Positions 10,101 to 17,625 of a stretch of DNA of 64,000 bases are shown here, piece by piece (position 1 is the stretch's first letter; each line of letters opens with the position of its first letter). The stretch is taken from the NCBI RefSeq assembly GCF_029395475.1, contig NZ_CP113917.1:124001-188000 (forward strand). Direction: 5' to 3'. The DNA is from Bifidobacterium sp. ESL0775. GTDB taxonomy: Bacteria > Actinomycetota > Actinomycetes > Actinomycetales > Bifidobacteriaceae. A program made the position numbers and the translations under genes. The notes under the pieces were generated by a model. That model saw nothing but the letters and a program-made list of their open reading frames with translations. It was not told the DNA's origin and ran no database searches.

Positions 10101-11185
10101 GCGAGCAGGCGCGCGTTGCTTCCCACACCGTCCTTGGCGGCGGAAAGGTTGAACTGCTGACCGCCGACCATGGTTGTGTCGGGATCGTAGGACGCAGGAG
10201 TGGAGTAAGTGGTGCTGGGCAAATCACCGGTGCCAAGCCCGCCGCCCAGCCAGCTGGGCTGGAACATCGAGCCGGCCACGCCGAAGCTCTCGGGGGCGTC
10301 GCCGAAATCGGACGAGACGATGCTGCCCAAGGCCACGGCCGTCTTGCCGCCGCCCTTGAGCGTCACGGTGGCGCTGGTGGAACCTTGCAGGAACATCACC
10401 GAGGACGGACCGGTGCCGCCGGAATTCGCGCACTGCGGGCCGTCGGAACGGAAACGCATCGTGTTTGCCTTGAGTTCGGCGATGGAATTCGTGGAGCATC
10501 CGGGCGTCCGGTAGCTGTCGATCAGACGCCAGATGGGACTCACGCCGTCTTTTGGCGTGGCCTTGATGTACTCGCTCTGGAAATAGGTCCAGTTGTTGGA
10601 TTCCGCGTCGGCGAAGATCAGGCCCTGCAACGGGATGTTCGTGAAGTCCGATCCGCCGGTGTTCGTGGAGGCGTTGAGATTGCTGGTCGGGTCGGTCGGC
10701 GAATTGATCAGATACGCCGAGCAAGCGTAATCGAACGTCACTTTCTCGCCATCGGCGGCCGTCGCCAGCGCGGTGTCCATGATGTTGGTATGACCCGGGC
10801 CTCGATTGTAATACATCTGTGCCAAGCCATCACCGCCGTATGTTCCCGGGCGGTATACCACCACCTTATTGCTCGAGGAGAGGGCGTCACCCGCGCCGGC
10901 CGTGGGTTCAAGCGAGCATCGCGTCGACATCCAATAGTTCGGCCCGGCCGCTTGCGGTTTGGTCCACGTCACCTTCGAGCCGGTGACCACATCGTCCCTG
11001 ACACCCCACTCGACCCAGTTGATTTCCGGACCCAAACGGCCGTTGCCACCGGAGGCGGGAATGGCGTTCGCTGTGTTGGTCAGCGATCCGAACCCAGCCA
11101 GGACCATGGCCACCGCACCGACAAAAGCGGCGATTGTGGTGAATATTTTCTTGAATATTCGATGGTTAGTTGAATGTTTAGACAC
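7160..11185 (-). CDS. GEVED-domain surface protein C with LSQTG sorting signal
   Basis: Largest of the three paralogues, 1,341 aa, GTG start at 11185 after a GGGGGA ribosome site. Signal peptide about 1-41 (MSKHSTNHRIFKKIF..LTNTANA). The CshA-like region ends at DFGDAP; DWNHDGQFEA is near 448 and GEVEDYKADVHVP near 540. Four Ig/prealbumin-like repeats follow (VVQNNHGG near 680, IVNNANGG near 787, RVNGGTAVPSDF near 893, VVQGDGTAHPSDF near 990), against two in proteins A and B. Then come a YRYGGTAAGDG block, an SpaA-like domain near 1187 with a DCTASVC cysteine pair, LSQTG near 1305, a transmembrane segment and RRREE. The extra repeats suggest a longer stalk. Covalent anchoring by a sortase is inferred; LSQTG is not a canonical LPxTG. 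Confidence 0.87.
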   Translation of the reverse strand: MSKHSTNHRIFKKIFTTIAAFVGAVAMVLAGFGSLTNTANAIPASGGNGRLGPEINWVEWGVRDDVVTGSKVTWTKPQAAGPNYWMSTRCSLEPTAGAGDALSSSNKVVVYRPGTYGGDGLAQMYYNRGPGHTNIMDTALATAADGEKVTFDYACSAYLINSPTDPTSNLNASTNTGGSDFTNIPLQGLIFADAESNNWTYFQSEYIKATPKDGVSPIWRLIDSYRTPGCSTNSIAELKANTMRFRSDGPQCANSGGTGPSSVMFLQGSTSATVTLKGGGKTAVALGSIVSSDFGDAPESFGVAGSMFQPSWLGGGLGTGDLPSTTYSTPASYDPDTTMVGGQQFNLSAAKDGVGSNARLLADTAAPDPRLGANEDAETGPHFDADADWDDLNGDSAFAGGSGPVTNDEDSIDIPSSTHAIKVLPSTDGTFTQKVRCHGSGDVRGWIDWNHDGQFEAAQATSPGQRNAEASDQVPCVADGSSPTGYSANLRWIVPGDSKRQISADDEPSYMRIRITNQQDPGGGIINMQPTGVTSGSGEVEDYKADVHVPTMSVRTTVVGDRKDPADQVTMNIRLTSGGAPISTAATTGNVGGLQPVQIVPRSVAPNHAYVVDTPVTYGGSSGPSYYRQSISCVDLSNGSAPVAVDSSGNLTTPNDYDTNVQCDYVLTRLGDPALVMNTVVQNNHGGTKNGDDFGFDVTGDTSGTHAFHSTDGTGSDSHTIPRDNYTVTPSGLPTGYEQVGTITYVDTDTGSPVSLDPVSGKLVLAPGQHVTGTRVVRDMPGKLKLHTIVNNANGGTATSNDFNFDVTPEGGNSTDTVNYTEGQQKEVNAHRYTVVGSSLTGYQQDGDITYTDDATGSPLTPVAAMIAVANGQSVTGVRKVFSKPANLTIITRVNGGTAVPSDFPVTATPTGGTAVSMPDSTAHPFRSNDYAVATDLSARPGYVVTSPLSCVLNGSVPVPLAAGKVPLNYDQNVVCTQELTPGVAHLTFNTVVQGDGTAHPSDFDFTVTPSGGSPETFTEGASQNAPTGNFTVSGSNKPDYTQVGDIVYHKDTDPSVPLTQAQAEVAISNGESVTGVRTVRSHQPKLTVHLERNYRYGGTAAGDGSYITLVPSSGGTLPVTLDVGQRVASGTYSVRQLLNAGYKQTDLKVALVSGTPITVNPDGTFVVPPDADVVITLKDEDIPGTLEWSRFDEDGTTLLPGSTWHLSGPGGASFDVTDCTASVCTGLDQDPTPGKFRVPGLAWGEWTITEITPPAGHQLTSPLHLPLNPTDGLLQRASFQDGHRPRIITPGPQSTELGARPRLSQTGSSVGVVVVAAATTSALGLLTAIGKTIVARRREE

Positions 11186-11633
11186 TTCATTGTCCCCCGT
11201 TGTCTTTTTGGTTCACTTCACGGGAAGTGAGCTATTTCAGCTACTTTCAGCTACTTTTAACAATGACACAAGGAGTTTTTCAGAAATGATGTTTGTAAAT
11301 ATTATGCGATAAGTGAAGCCAAATATACAGTCTTTGTATAACAAATTCACCGTGAAAAAAGTGCCGTGCAATACAATAGACACTTCAGAATTATTTTTGC
11401 GTTACAATTTGGAATCCGACACGCCGATATTAACGACGCATATGGAAACAGGACCTTATCACAATGAAATAACGTTTGGCAAACCCGCCCACATTACTTA
11501 TTGCAGACCTCATATAGGTAAAACATATTGGCGGAAACACATGACGGATAGAAAAAGCATGGCAAACAGAAATCGCGGCTGGCCCAGAAACAACCGTTAA
11601 CTCGCCAACCGCACAACATGTGGTTCTGCGGCC
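11186..11633 (-). promoter_or_regulatory. Upstream region of surface protein C
   Basis: 448 bp between the AraC-type gene and protein C, AT-rich, no gene seen. A diverged copy of the paralogue element (ACTTTTAACAATGACACA, 11253-11270) lies 68 bp before the start. It is preceded by CTACTTTCAGCTACTTTTAA, a short direct repeat of CTACTTT. Confidence 0.3.
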
Positions 11634-12659
11634 TTATTCCTCACCGCCGTCTTCCATTTCCTCATGGATCTTCAACGCGCGGCGCAGGGACGAGACCGAG
11701 CCGAATCCGCAGCGATCCCCGATCTCCACCAAGGTGAGCGAGGGCTGGCTTTTACGCAGCTCCAGCGCCGCTTCGGTGCGGGCGCGGCGGACGAGGGCGG
11801 TGAAATTGGTGTCCGCCTCCTGCAACGCCAGCTGAACGGTGCGCACGGAGACGTTCTCGTGCGCGGCGGTCTTGGTGACGCTCAACGCGGAATCGGTGTA
11901 GTTCTCGGCGACGTATTTGCGAACCCGCTCGATCAGCGGCATCACGCTCATGCCTTGCCCGAAGCACGCGATCAGCAGCGAGCGCGCGACGTCGTTGGCC
12001 ACGGTTTCCAGCGTATCGACCATCTGCGGGCGCTGGTTGTTGAGGTTGCAGGCGCTGACCACGAAGGCGAGCAATGGCTGCAGCGAGACGACGTCGAGTT
12101 TGGAATTCTGCCCCATCATCGAATAGGTCTTGTAATCAGGCAGGATAGTGGCGAAAAGGCGCGAGGACAGGCTCACGCCGATGAGCTCGTTGGCGGAGGC
12201 CGCGGTCTTGAAAACGACATCGCCGGTTTCGGGCGGGATGAGGAAGACGCCCGGACGGCGCTTCAAGATCTGGTTGTCTTGCGTGGCGATCTCGACGTGG
12301 CCGTGGAGCAGGAAGGTCATCGTGGCCATTTTCGCCACCGCCCCTTCGCGTCTCCAGTCCATCACTGTGGCCGGCAGGGTCATGTGGGAGAACGTCACTT
12401 CGGGGAAGATCGCCGAGCGGGACACCACCTTGCCGCGTTCCGGAATGTCGCGGAAACGCACATTGCCCATGGTCTGCGCCTCGCCAGCGCCTTGGTTGGG
12501 CTGACCAAGTTGGGCTTGTTGGCCGGACTGGGTGCGCTGGCCGGAAGACGAATATCCTGCGGCGCCCCGGGTGTCGGTACGCGGAGGCTCGTTGCCGGAC
12601 TTGACGAAACGCACGTTCCTGAGCTTTTCGTTGTTCAGCAATTCGTTGCGGTCAAACAT
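11634..12659 (-). CDS. AraC-family transcriptional regulator
   Basis: 341-aa protein, ATG at 12659 with only a weak ribosome site. The N-terminal 60 residues are polar and Q/G-rich, probably a disordered leader. Residues about 65-200 resemble the sensor part of AraC-like activators (FLLHGHVEIATQDNQ, GVFLIPPETGDVV). The C-terminal about 110 residues carry the two helix-turn-helix motifs of the AraC/XylS fold (SVTKTAAHENVSVRTVQLAL and LVEIGDRCGFGSVSSLRRAL). It should be a cytoplasmic DNA-binding protein. It is directly upstream of, and co-oriented with, the three GEVED surface genes, so control of these genes is a reasonable guess without direct evidence. The 293 bp between it and mscL show no further gene. 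Confidence 0.82.
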   Translation of the reverse strand: MFDRNELLNNEKLRNVRFVKSGNEPPRTDTRGAAGYSSSGQRTQSGQQAQLGQPNQGAGEAQTMGNVRFRDIPERGKVVSRSAIFPEVTFSHMTLPATVMDWRREGAVAKMATMTFLLHGHVEIATQDNQILKRRPGVFLIPPETGDVVFKTAASANELIGVSLSSRLFATILPDYKTYSMMGQNSKLDVVSLQPLLAFVVSACNLNNQRPQMVDTLETVANDVARSLLIACFGQGMSVMPLIERVRKYVAENYTDSALSVTKTAAHENVSVRTVQLALQEADTNFTALVRRARTEAALELRKSQPSLTLVEIGDRCGFGSVSSLRRALKIHEEMEDGGEE

Positions 12660-12952
12660 ATCCGAACCCTACCGTCCTTCGCTGATAACCATCCGATTAC
12701 CATATATAAAAACCAAGCATAGTGGATTCGCGCCGATGGGCAACCTTTTCCAATGACCTGGACAACTGAAATGTGGTCACCATGTCTGAACACGTCGACA
12801 AACCCTTGCACAAGTATCAGCCGAAACAAAACACAAATGACTTGCGCGTAATCGTGCCTGCTTACGTCGGGCGAACCCTCGCGTAAGCGCCAACCGAAAC
12901 GAGAATGATGAATGACTTACCGCGTAATCATTACTTACGCAATTTGACGGAC

Positions 12953-13462
12953 TTACTTGGTGGACACTCCCCTATCGCTATCTGCCGAGGCTTTTTCACT
13001 GGCGGAACCGCCGCCGTCTACCGCAGTACCAACCACCGCAGCGCCGCCGGCCTTGATGTCCTTGAGCTCGGCGGAAATCTCTTTGAGAAGGTCGACGGTC
13101 TGCTGGTCGGTGCTGATTTCCTTTTTCTCGTCTTCGTCATTCTGCTTTTTGAACAGCTTTTCGGACATATCACGGAATTTGTTGATCGGCACGAGAATGC
13201 AGAAGTAGACAGCGATGGCGATCAGCAGAAAATTAAGCAGAGCTCCGAGAATCGCACCGATGGAAATGACGGCGTTATGGTTCAGCGTGAACTTAAGAAC
13301 GTTATCAAGATCAGGTTTGCCGAAAATCGCCGCGACCAGAGGATTGATGAGGTTTTTGACCAGCGAATTGACTACGGAGGTCACCGCGGCGCCCATGACC
13401 ACGCCGACGGCCATGTCGATCATGTTGCCGCGCGAGATGAATTTCTTGAATCCCTTGAACAT
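12953..13462 (-). CDS. mscL: Large-conductance mechanosensitive channel MscL
   Basis: Pore-forming membrane protein that opens under membrane tension to release solutes during hypo-osmotic shock. 169 aa. The start at 13462 follows a GGGAGG ribosome site. The N-terminus MFKGFKKFISRGNMIDMAVGV has the family amphipathic helix and first transmembrane helix with the conserved pore glycines and alanines. The second transmembrane helix is AILGALLNFLLIAIAVYFCI. The C-terminus is longer than in the roughly 136-aa E. coli protein and ends in a charged, Gly/Ser-rich tail (about residues 110-169). Single-gene unit. Confidence 0.95.
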   Translation of the reverse strand: MFKGFKKFISRGNMIDMAVGVVMGAAVTSVVNSLVKNLINPLVAAIFGKPDLDNVLKFTLNHNAVISIGAILGALLNFLLIAIAVYFCILVPINKFRDMSEKLFKKQNDEDEKKEISTDQQTVDLLKEISAELKDIKAGGAAVVGTAVDGGGSASEKASADSDRGVSTK

Positions 13463-13911
13463 CGTGCCCTCCCAACGTCGTATTACTTACATTCTAGCGG
13501 TTTCGGGCCATGGCACCATACGCAAAGCGCCCTGTTTCGCCCAATCCGTAAAGGGTGAACTCCACCTCAGCAGCTTGCTTTGCATCCGCTATAATCCATA
13601 TACCCCATAATCCGCCATAAATAAGCCATTAGGTATTCCCCAACGGCCCAATTATGTCGTAACCAAAACTTTCCGACATATTCAAGCCACTGAGCACACG
13701 CTAACGGCTTATTGATGGCGGATTCCAAATTACGTCCCGAATTAGGCTGACGGGTTGGGAAGGATTGCGCGTGGCATCACACGTTATTATTTATGTTTCC
13801 GTTCCGTTAACGGTATGAAAAAACATGCGGTTTTTTTGAACTCGCCCTTTCACCAAACCCGCGAGATTCTTACAATAAAAACGGCAATATTCACTCAACA
13901 ATGGAGTATCA
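13463..13911. other. Intergenic region between mscL and gdhA
   Basis: 449 bp holding the divergent promoters of mscL and gdhA. TACAAT at 13871-13876 is a possible -10 for gdhA, and a T7 tract lies at 13831-13837. GGAG before the ATG at 13912 is the gdhA ribosome site. No gene, tRNA or riboswitch was recognised. Confidence 0.4.
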
Positions 13912-15258
13912 ATGCTGACCAATGACTATGTCAAGCGCGTCTATGCGCAGGTTGAAAAGCGCGACGGCGACCAGCCGGAGTTCCTGCAGGCCGTCCGCGA
14001 GGTCTTCGAGACGTTGGAGCCGGTTGTGGAGAAACACCCGGAGTACGAGAAGAACGGCATCCTCGAGCGCTTGGTCGAGCCTGAGCGCGCCATCAAGTTC
14101 CGCGTCGCCTGGGTCGACGACGAGGGCAAGGTGCAGGTCAACCGTGGCTACCGCATCCAGTTCAACTCCGCCATCGGACCCTACAAGGGCGGCCTTCGCC
14201 TGCATCCGACCGTCACTGAATCCGTCATCAAGTTCCTCGGCTTCGAACAGGTCCTCAAGAACTCGCTGACCGGCCTGCCCATGGGCGGCGCGAAGGGCGG
14301 CTCCGACTTTGACCCGCGCGGGCGTTCGGACGGCGAGGTCATGCGCTTCTGCCAAGCCTTCATGACCGAGCTGCAGCGCCACATCGGCCAGTTCACCGAC
14401 GTCCCCGCCGGCGACATCAACGTGGGCGCGCGAGAGATCGGCTACATGTTCGGCCAGTACAAGCGCATCCGCAACGAGTATTCCGGTGTGTTGACCGGCA
14501 AGGGCCTTGAGTTCGGCGGCTCGCTCGCCCGCACCGAGGCCACGGGCTACGGCCTTTGCTACTACACGCAGGCCGCGCTGCGCACCTTGAAGAACGATTC
14601 CTTCGAAGGCAAGACCGTCGTCATCTCCGGTTCCGGCAACGTCGCCATCTTCGCCATCGAGAAGGCGCAGGAACTCGGCGCGAAGGTCGTCACCTGCTCC
14701 GATTCCAACGGCTATGTCTACGATCCCGACGGCATCAAGCTCGACGTGGTCAAGGACATCAAGCTCGGCCACCGCGGCCGTATCAAGGAATACGCCGATC
14801 GCGTGCCAGGTGCCGAATACCACGAAGGCAGCAAGGGCGTCTGGACGGTTCCGTGCGACATCGCACTGCCCTGCGCCACCCAGAACGAGGTCGACGGCGA
14901 ATCCGCGGCCGCGCTGGTTAGTAACGGCTGCAAGGTCGTGTGCGAAGGCGCGAACATGCCGTCTACGCCTGAGGCGATTTCGACCTATCAGAAGGCCGGC
15001 CTGCTCTACGGACCCGCCAAGGCCTCCAACGCCGGCGGCGTCGCTGTCTCCGGCCTTGAGATGAGCCAGAACTCGTATCGTCTTTCCTGGACGTTCGACG
15101 AGGTCGACGCCAAGCTCAAGGACATCATGGAGAACATCGTCGCCAACTCCCTGGCCGCCGCCAAGGAATACGGCCACGAAGGCGACCTGATGCTCGGCGC
15201 CAACGCCGCCGGCTTCGTCAAGGTAGCCAACGCCATGGTCGCCCAGGGCGTCTGCTGA
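13912..15258 (+). CDS. gdhA: NADP-specific glutamate dehydrogenase
   Basis: Cytoplasmic enzyme that makes L-glutamate from 2-oxoglutarate, ammonia and NADPH; main entry of ammonium nitrogen. 448 aa, the usual length for hexameric bacterial GdhA. Visible signatures: the substrate lysine motif LPMGGAKGGSDFDP, DVPAGDINVGAREIGYMFGQ with the catalytic aspartate, and the Rossmann motif VISGSGNVAIFAIEKAQELG of the NADP-dependent subclass. It is the only confident plus-strand gene in the window and ends at a strong hairpin. Its place close to gyrA and mscL fits Bifidobacterium gene order. Confidence 0.97.
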   Translation: MLTNDYVKRVYAQVEKRDGDQPEFLQAVREVFETLEPVVEKHPEYEKNGILERLVEPERAIKFRVAWVDDEGKVQVNRGYRIQFNSAIGPYKGGLRLHPTVTESVIKFLGFEQVLKNSLTGLPMGGAKGGSDFDPRGRSDGEVMRFCQAFMTELQRHIGQFTDVPAGDINVGAREIGYMFGQYKRIRNEYSGVLTGKGLEFGGSLARTEATGYGLCYYTQAALRTLKNDSFEGKTVVISGSGNVAIFAIEKAQELGAKVVTCSDSNGYVYDPDGIKLDVVKDIKLGHRGRIKEYADRVPGAEYHEGSKGVWTVPCDIALPCATQNEVDGESAAALVSNGCKVVCEGANMPSTPEAISTYQKAGLLYGPAKASNAGGVAVSGLEMSQNSYRLSWTFDEVDAKLKDIMENIVANSLAAAKEYGHEGDLMLGANAAGFVKVANAMVAQGVC

Positions 15259-15282
15259 ATTTCCTATTCGTCTGGTTACTTT

Positions 15283-15321
15283 AAAAGTAGGCCGCTGATA
15301 TTTACTCAGCGGCCTACTTTT
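15283..15321. terminator. Terminator after gdhA
   Basis: Perfect 16-bp arms AAAAGTAGGCCGCTGA (15283-15298) and TCAGCGGCCTACTTTT (15306-15321) with a 7-nt loop, 24 bp after the gdhA stop. A-rich and T-rich edges on both sides allow it to work in both directions, also for the convergent gene that ends at 15370. Confidence 0.85.
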
Positions 15322-15339
15322 CGTTTAAGTTCAAATTTA

Positions 15340-15386
15340 AGTAATACATACTAGGCAACTACTCGGAAACTACTCGGAAACTGTAG
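15340..15386. repeat. TACTCGG repeat cluster, 3' copy
   Basis: TAATACATACTAGG followed by two 11-bp units ACTACTCGGAA. It overlaps the last codons and stop of the adjacent ATP-binding protein gene. The same arrangement occurs twice upstream of that gene (16980 and 17180), so the gene is bracketed by the repeat. Confidence 0.7.
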
Positions 15387-16866
15387 ATTTACCAAGCCTG
15401 TCATTCAAGGAATAATACTGAGAAGGATCCTTCGGACTCGAACCATGCCATTGCAGAACATTTTTATCTCTCAGACCCTTCAAAACTTTTCGGACTGTTC
15501 TGGAACTACGATTAATGCGTTCAGTTAATTTCTTTACCGTTACTTGTCCCTCAGCATAAGCTAACTGGACTGCAGCCATCTCATATACGGACAAAGCATG
15601 AAGCACTTCTGGACTAATTTGTCGTTCGAGGGAATCATTGTTGCGCAACACGCGAGAAGTAATGCTATTCTCCAAAGTCAGCTGAACTTTCGCATGCTCA
15701 GGTTCTGAATAAACCGGATCGTTCAAAAATGCACTTTGCATCTCGGTATAAATACGCTGGACACCCTCATTAAGTTCTCGAGCCCAACCAAATTCTACTA
15801 AAGCACGGGCGATGCGCGGATTACGGGCATAACGCGTAGTACGCATATTGTCAAGAGTGACAATGTTAGGCAACGGACCAGGACTCAATACTTCCAACCT
15901 GTCGTCATACATAGAGATACGGATATAATCACCTTGGAATGCGTAATCACGGTGGATAACAGCATTAACCAGACCTTCAAACCATGCGAATTCAGGATAT
16001 TCGGGAATGGTTCCAAAACGACCATCTTCACCCAGATATTGGAACTCCCTGAGCATACTTGATATCAACGCGGATGCATTTTTGATCGTTTTTGGTATAG
16101 GACTATCAAATGATTGATCTTTCAAAATGTTGATTTGCCGACCTGTCCTCATATGATTACCTTCAAATCGAAGGACACGCACTCTCGCTTGAGGAAGGAA
16201 TTGCGTCGGATCCTTTGCAAATAAAAGCACTCCAGCATTGGTAAGATGATCCCCTATCAAGAATTTACGGCTTCGAAGTACTTGCTCATCCGAGAGATCA
16301 CTGCCGTGAATTTTCTGTTTATAATCATCAAGCACTTCATGATCAATATCTTCAATATTTGACCATTGAACTACTTCATCTTCAAAGATGCGCTGATTCT
16401 TATCGTATTCCAAACGCATAATCTGGCTATGAGCCAGCGCAACACTTTTATCGCCGACACGTAAATAAACATTCTTGTCATCTTTACGATGAATCACACA
16501 ATCATTTGAAGCAGCAACATCCAGCAATAATACTTCATCATCTTCACCGTTATCATTAACCACGGGAATATGACGCGTTGAAACGATTGGTGCTGGTTCA
16601 CACTGAAAGATATAACAGCGTTGGAGTTCTTCAATATCCTGAGAACCATCAAATTTGAAACCACTTACCTTACCGTCATCTTCAATTCCTACAGCAATAG
16701 TTCCACCAGAAGCATTGGCAAAAGCACAAATATGCCGTGCAAGATCTTTAAGATGAATACGCGCACTCTTCCGATCAAAATACTGCCCCTCTGGTAAGGA
16801 AATTAATTGATTGATATCAGAAGAAACAATCATTTGTTTCTTATCACCATGTTTCACAATTGTCAT
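15370..16866 (-). CDS. AlbA_2-type ATP-binding protein with winged-helix C-terminus
   Basis: 498 aa from the ATG at 16866, chosen because GAGGA precedes it; an in-frame GTG at 16920 would add 18 residues. Residues about 25-140 match the AlbA_2 (Schlafen-like) domain: EGQYFDRKSARI, ICAFANASGGTIAVGIEDDG. Residues about 290-400 match the C-terminal ATPase-like domain of COG2865 (NAVIHRDYAFQGDYIRISMY, ELNEGVQRIY). The last 80 residues look like a winged helix (VTVKKLTERINRSSRTVRKV). The family is usually called a putative transcriptional regulator or ATP-binding protein, and members are common in variable islands and near toxin or defence genes. Base composition is clearly more AT-rich than the flanking core, which suggests horizontal acquisition. 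Function unknown. Confidence 0.8.
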   Translation of the reverse strand: MTIVKHGDKKQMIVSSDINQLISLPEGQYFDRKSARIHLKDLARHICAFANASGGTIAVGIEDDGKVSGFKFDGSQDIEELQRCYIFQCEPAPIVSTRHIPVVNDNGEDDEVLLLDVAASNDCVIHRKDDKNVYLRVGDKSVALAHSQIMRLEYDKNQRIFEDEVVQWSNIEDIDHEVLDDYKQKIHGSDLSDEQVLRSRKFLIGDHLTNAGVLLFAKDPTQFLPQARVRVLRFEGNHMRTGRQINILKDQSFDSPIPKTIKNASALISSMLREFQYLGEDGRFGTIPEYPEFAWFEGLVNAVIHRDYAFQGDYIRISMYDDRLEVLSPGPLPNIVTLDNMRTTRYARNPRIARALVEFGWARELNEGVQRIYTEMQSAFLNDPVYSEPEHAKVQLTLENSITSRVLRNNDSLERQISPEVLHALSVYEMAAVQLAYAEGQVTVKKLTERINRSSRTVRKVLKGLRDKNVLQWHGSSPKDPSQYYSLNDRLGKSTVSE

Positions 16867-16979
16867 CTCTTCCTCAATCGCTCCTGCTTTGCCAGCAACA
16901 ATTAATACGATAATTGCCACAATTCTATACGATTGCTAGATGCACGATTTTGACATTAAAATAATTATTAATCTTCATT

Positions 16980-17013
16980 TTACTAGGAAATTACTCGGCA
17001 ATTACTCGGCAAC
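16980..17013. repeat. TACTCGG repeat cluster, proximal upstream copy
   Basis: TTACTAGGAA followed by ATTACTCGGCA twice in a row, an 11-bp period that places both units on one face of the helix. It lies 114 bp upstream of the chosen start of the AlbA_2-type gene, suggesting an operator for this winged-helix protein (inference). Confidence 0.7.
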
Positions 17014-17179
17014 TTTCTTCACCGTCATCTTCTTCTAACAGACTATTCCAAGTAACATCCAAAACCATCAACTCTGAAAATATGTGATAAATAAATATTT
17101 GGTATCGGCCTGAAATCGCGGTTATTACACAAATACATGTTCACAAATCCAGTCATCCCAATCAGGGCAAACTGTAATA

Positions 17180-17214
17180 CATACTAGGAAATTACTCGGC
17201 AATTACTCGGCAAT
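17180..17214. repeat. TACTCGG repeat cluster, distal upstream copy
   Basis: Nearly identical to the copy at 16980 through TACTAGGAA and two ATTACTCGGCA units, and like the 3' copy preceded by TAATACATACTAGG. Copies are exactly 200 bp apart. Confidence 0.7.
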
Positions 17215-17625
17215 CCAAAGTACATCTATTCTTAAACGCCTCGAACTTGTACATTTCAATCATCACAATGTGCCGAACATCAAAAAAAGTTTTCAAAAAC
17301 TATACTTTCATCAACCAAGACAAGCTAATCCGCCCCTAACGCATGCCCAAATTCGACCGAACTATAATCATCTTGTGCGAATTCAACATTGTGGAAAAAC
17401 ACACTTTGCGCCCTGTTGGTTCTTTATAGCCGAATTTTTTTTGTATTTTCGGATTGATTTTGCAAACTTTTCGCACAAACCTCGGAATTCTAACGATTTC
17501 CTTTTTACAATATAAATGTATAGTATTACAAAATAGTGTTTCAATTCCGATACCAAGCCGTGACTTAGGATTCTGTAGCACCACGTATTTCGGTAATCAT
17601 CGTGATGACCTGTTGCTGCTCGTCC

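Larger units (their letters stand above)
16867..17625. other. AT-rich gene-poor segment with repeats
   Basis: About 760 bp, strikingly AT-rich compared with the flanks. It holds two TACTCGG repeat clusters upstream of the AlbA_2-type gene and no convincing gene: the 80-aa ORFs on both strands lack ribosome sites and recognisable domains. It is probably the non-coding part of the same acquired segment. Confidence 0.5.

Noticed and set aside
12860..12888. Terminator of mscL (GCTTACG..CGTAAGC)
   Set aside because: Only a 7-bp stem with a 15-nt loop and no T-run; too weak to call.
13909..15177. 422-aa minus-strand ORF over gdhA
   Set aside because: Antisense shadow of a well-conserved enzyme gene; its composition has no recognisable motif.
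17270..17584. Short ORFs of about 80 aa in the AT-rich segment
   Set aside because: Overlapping on both strands, no ribosome sites or domains; explained by low stop density in a repeat-rich gap.
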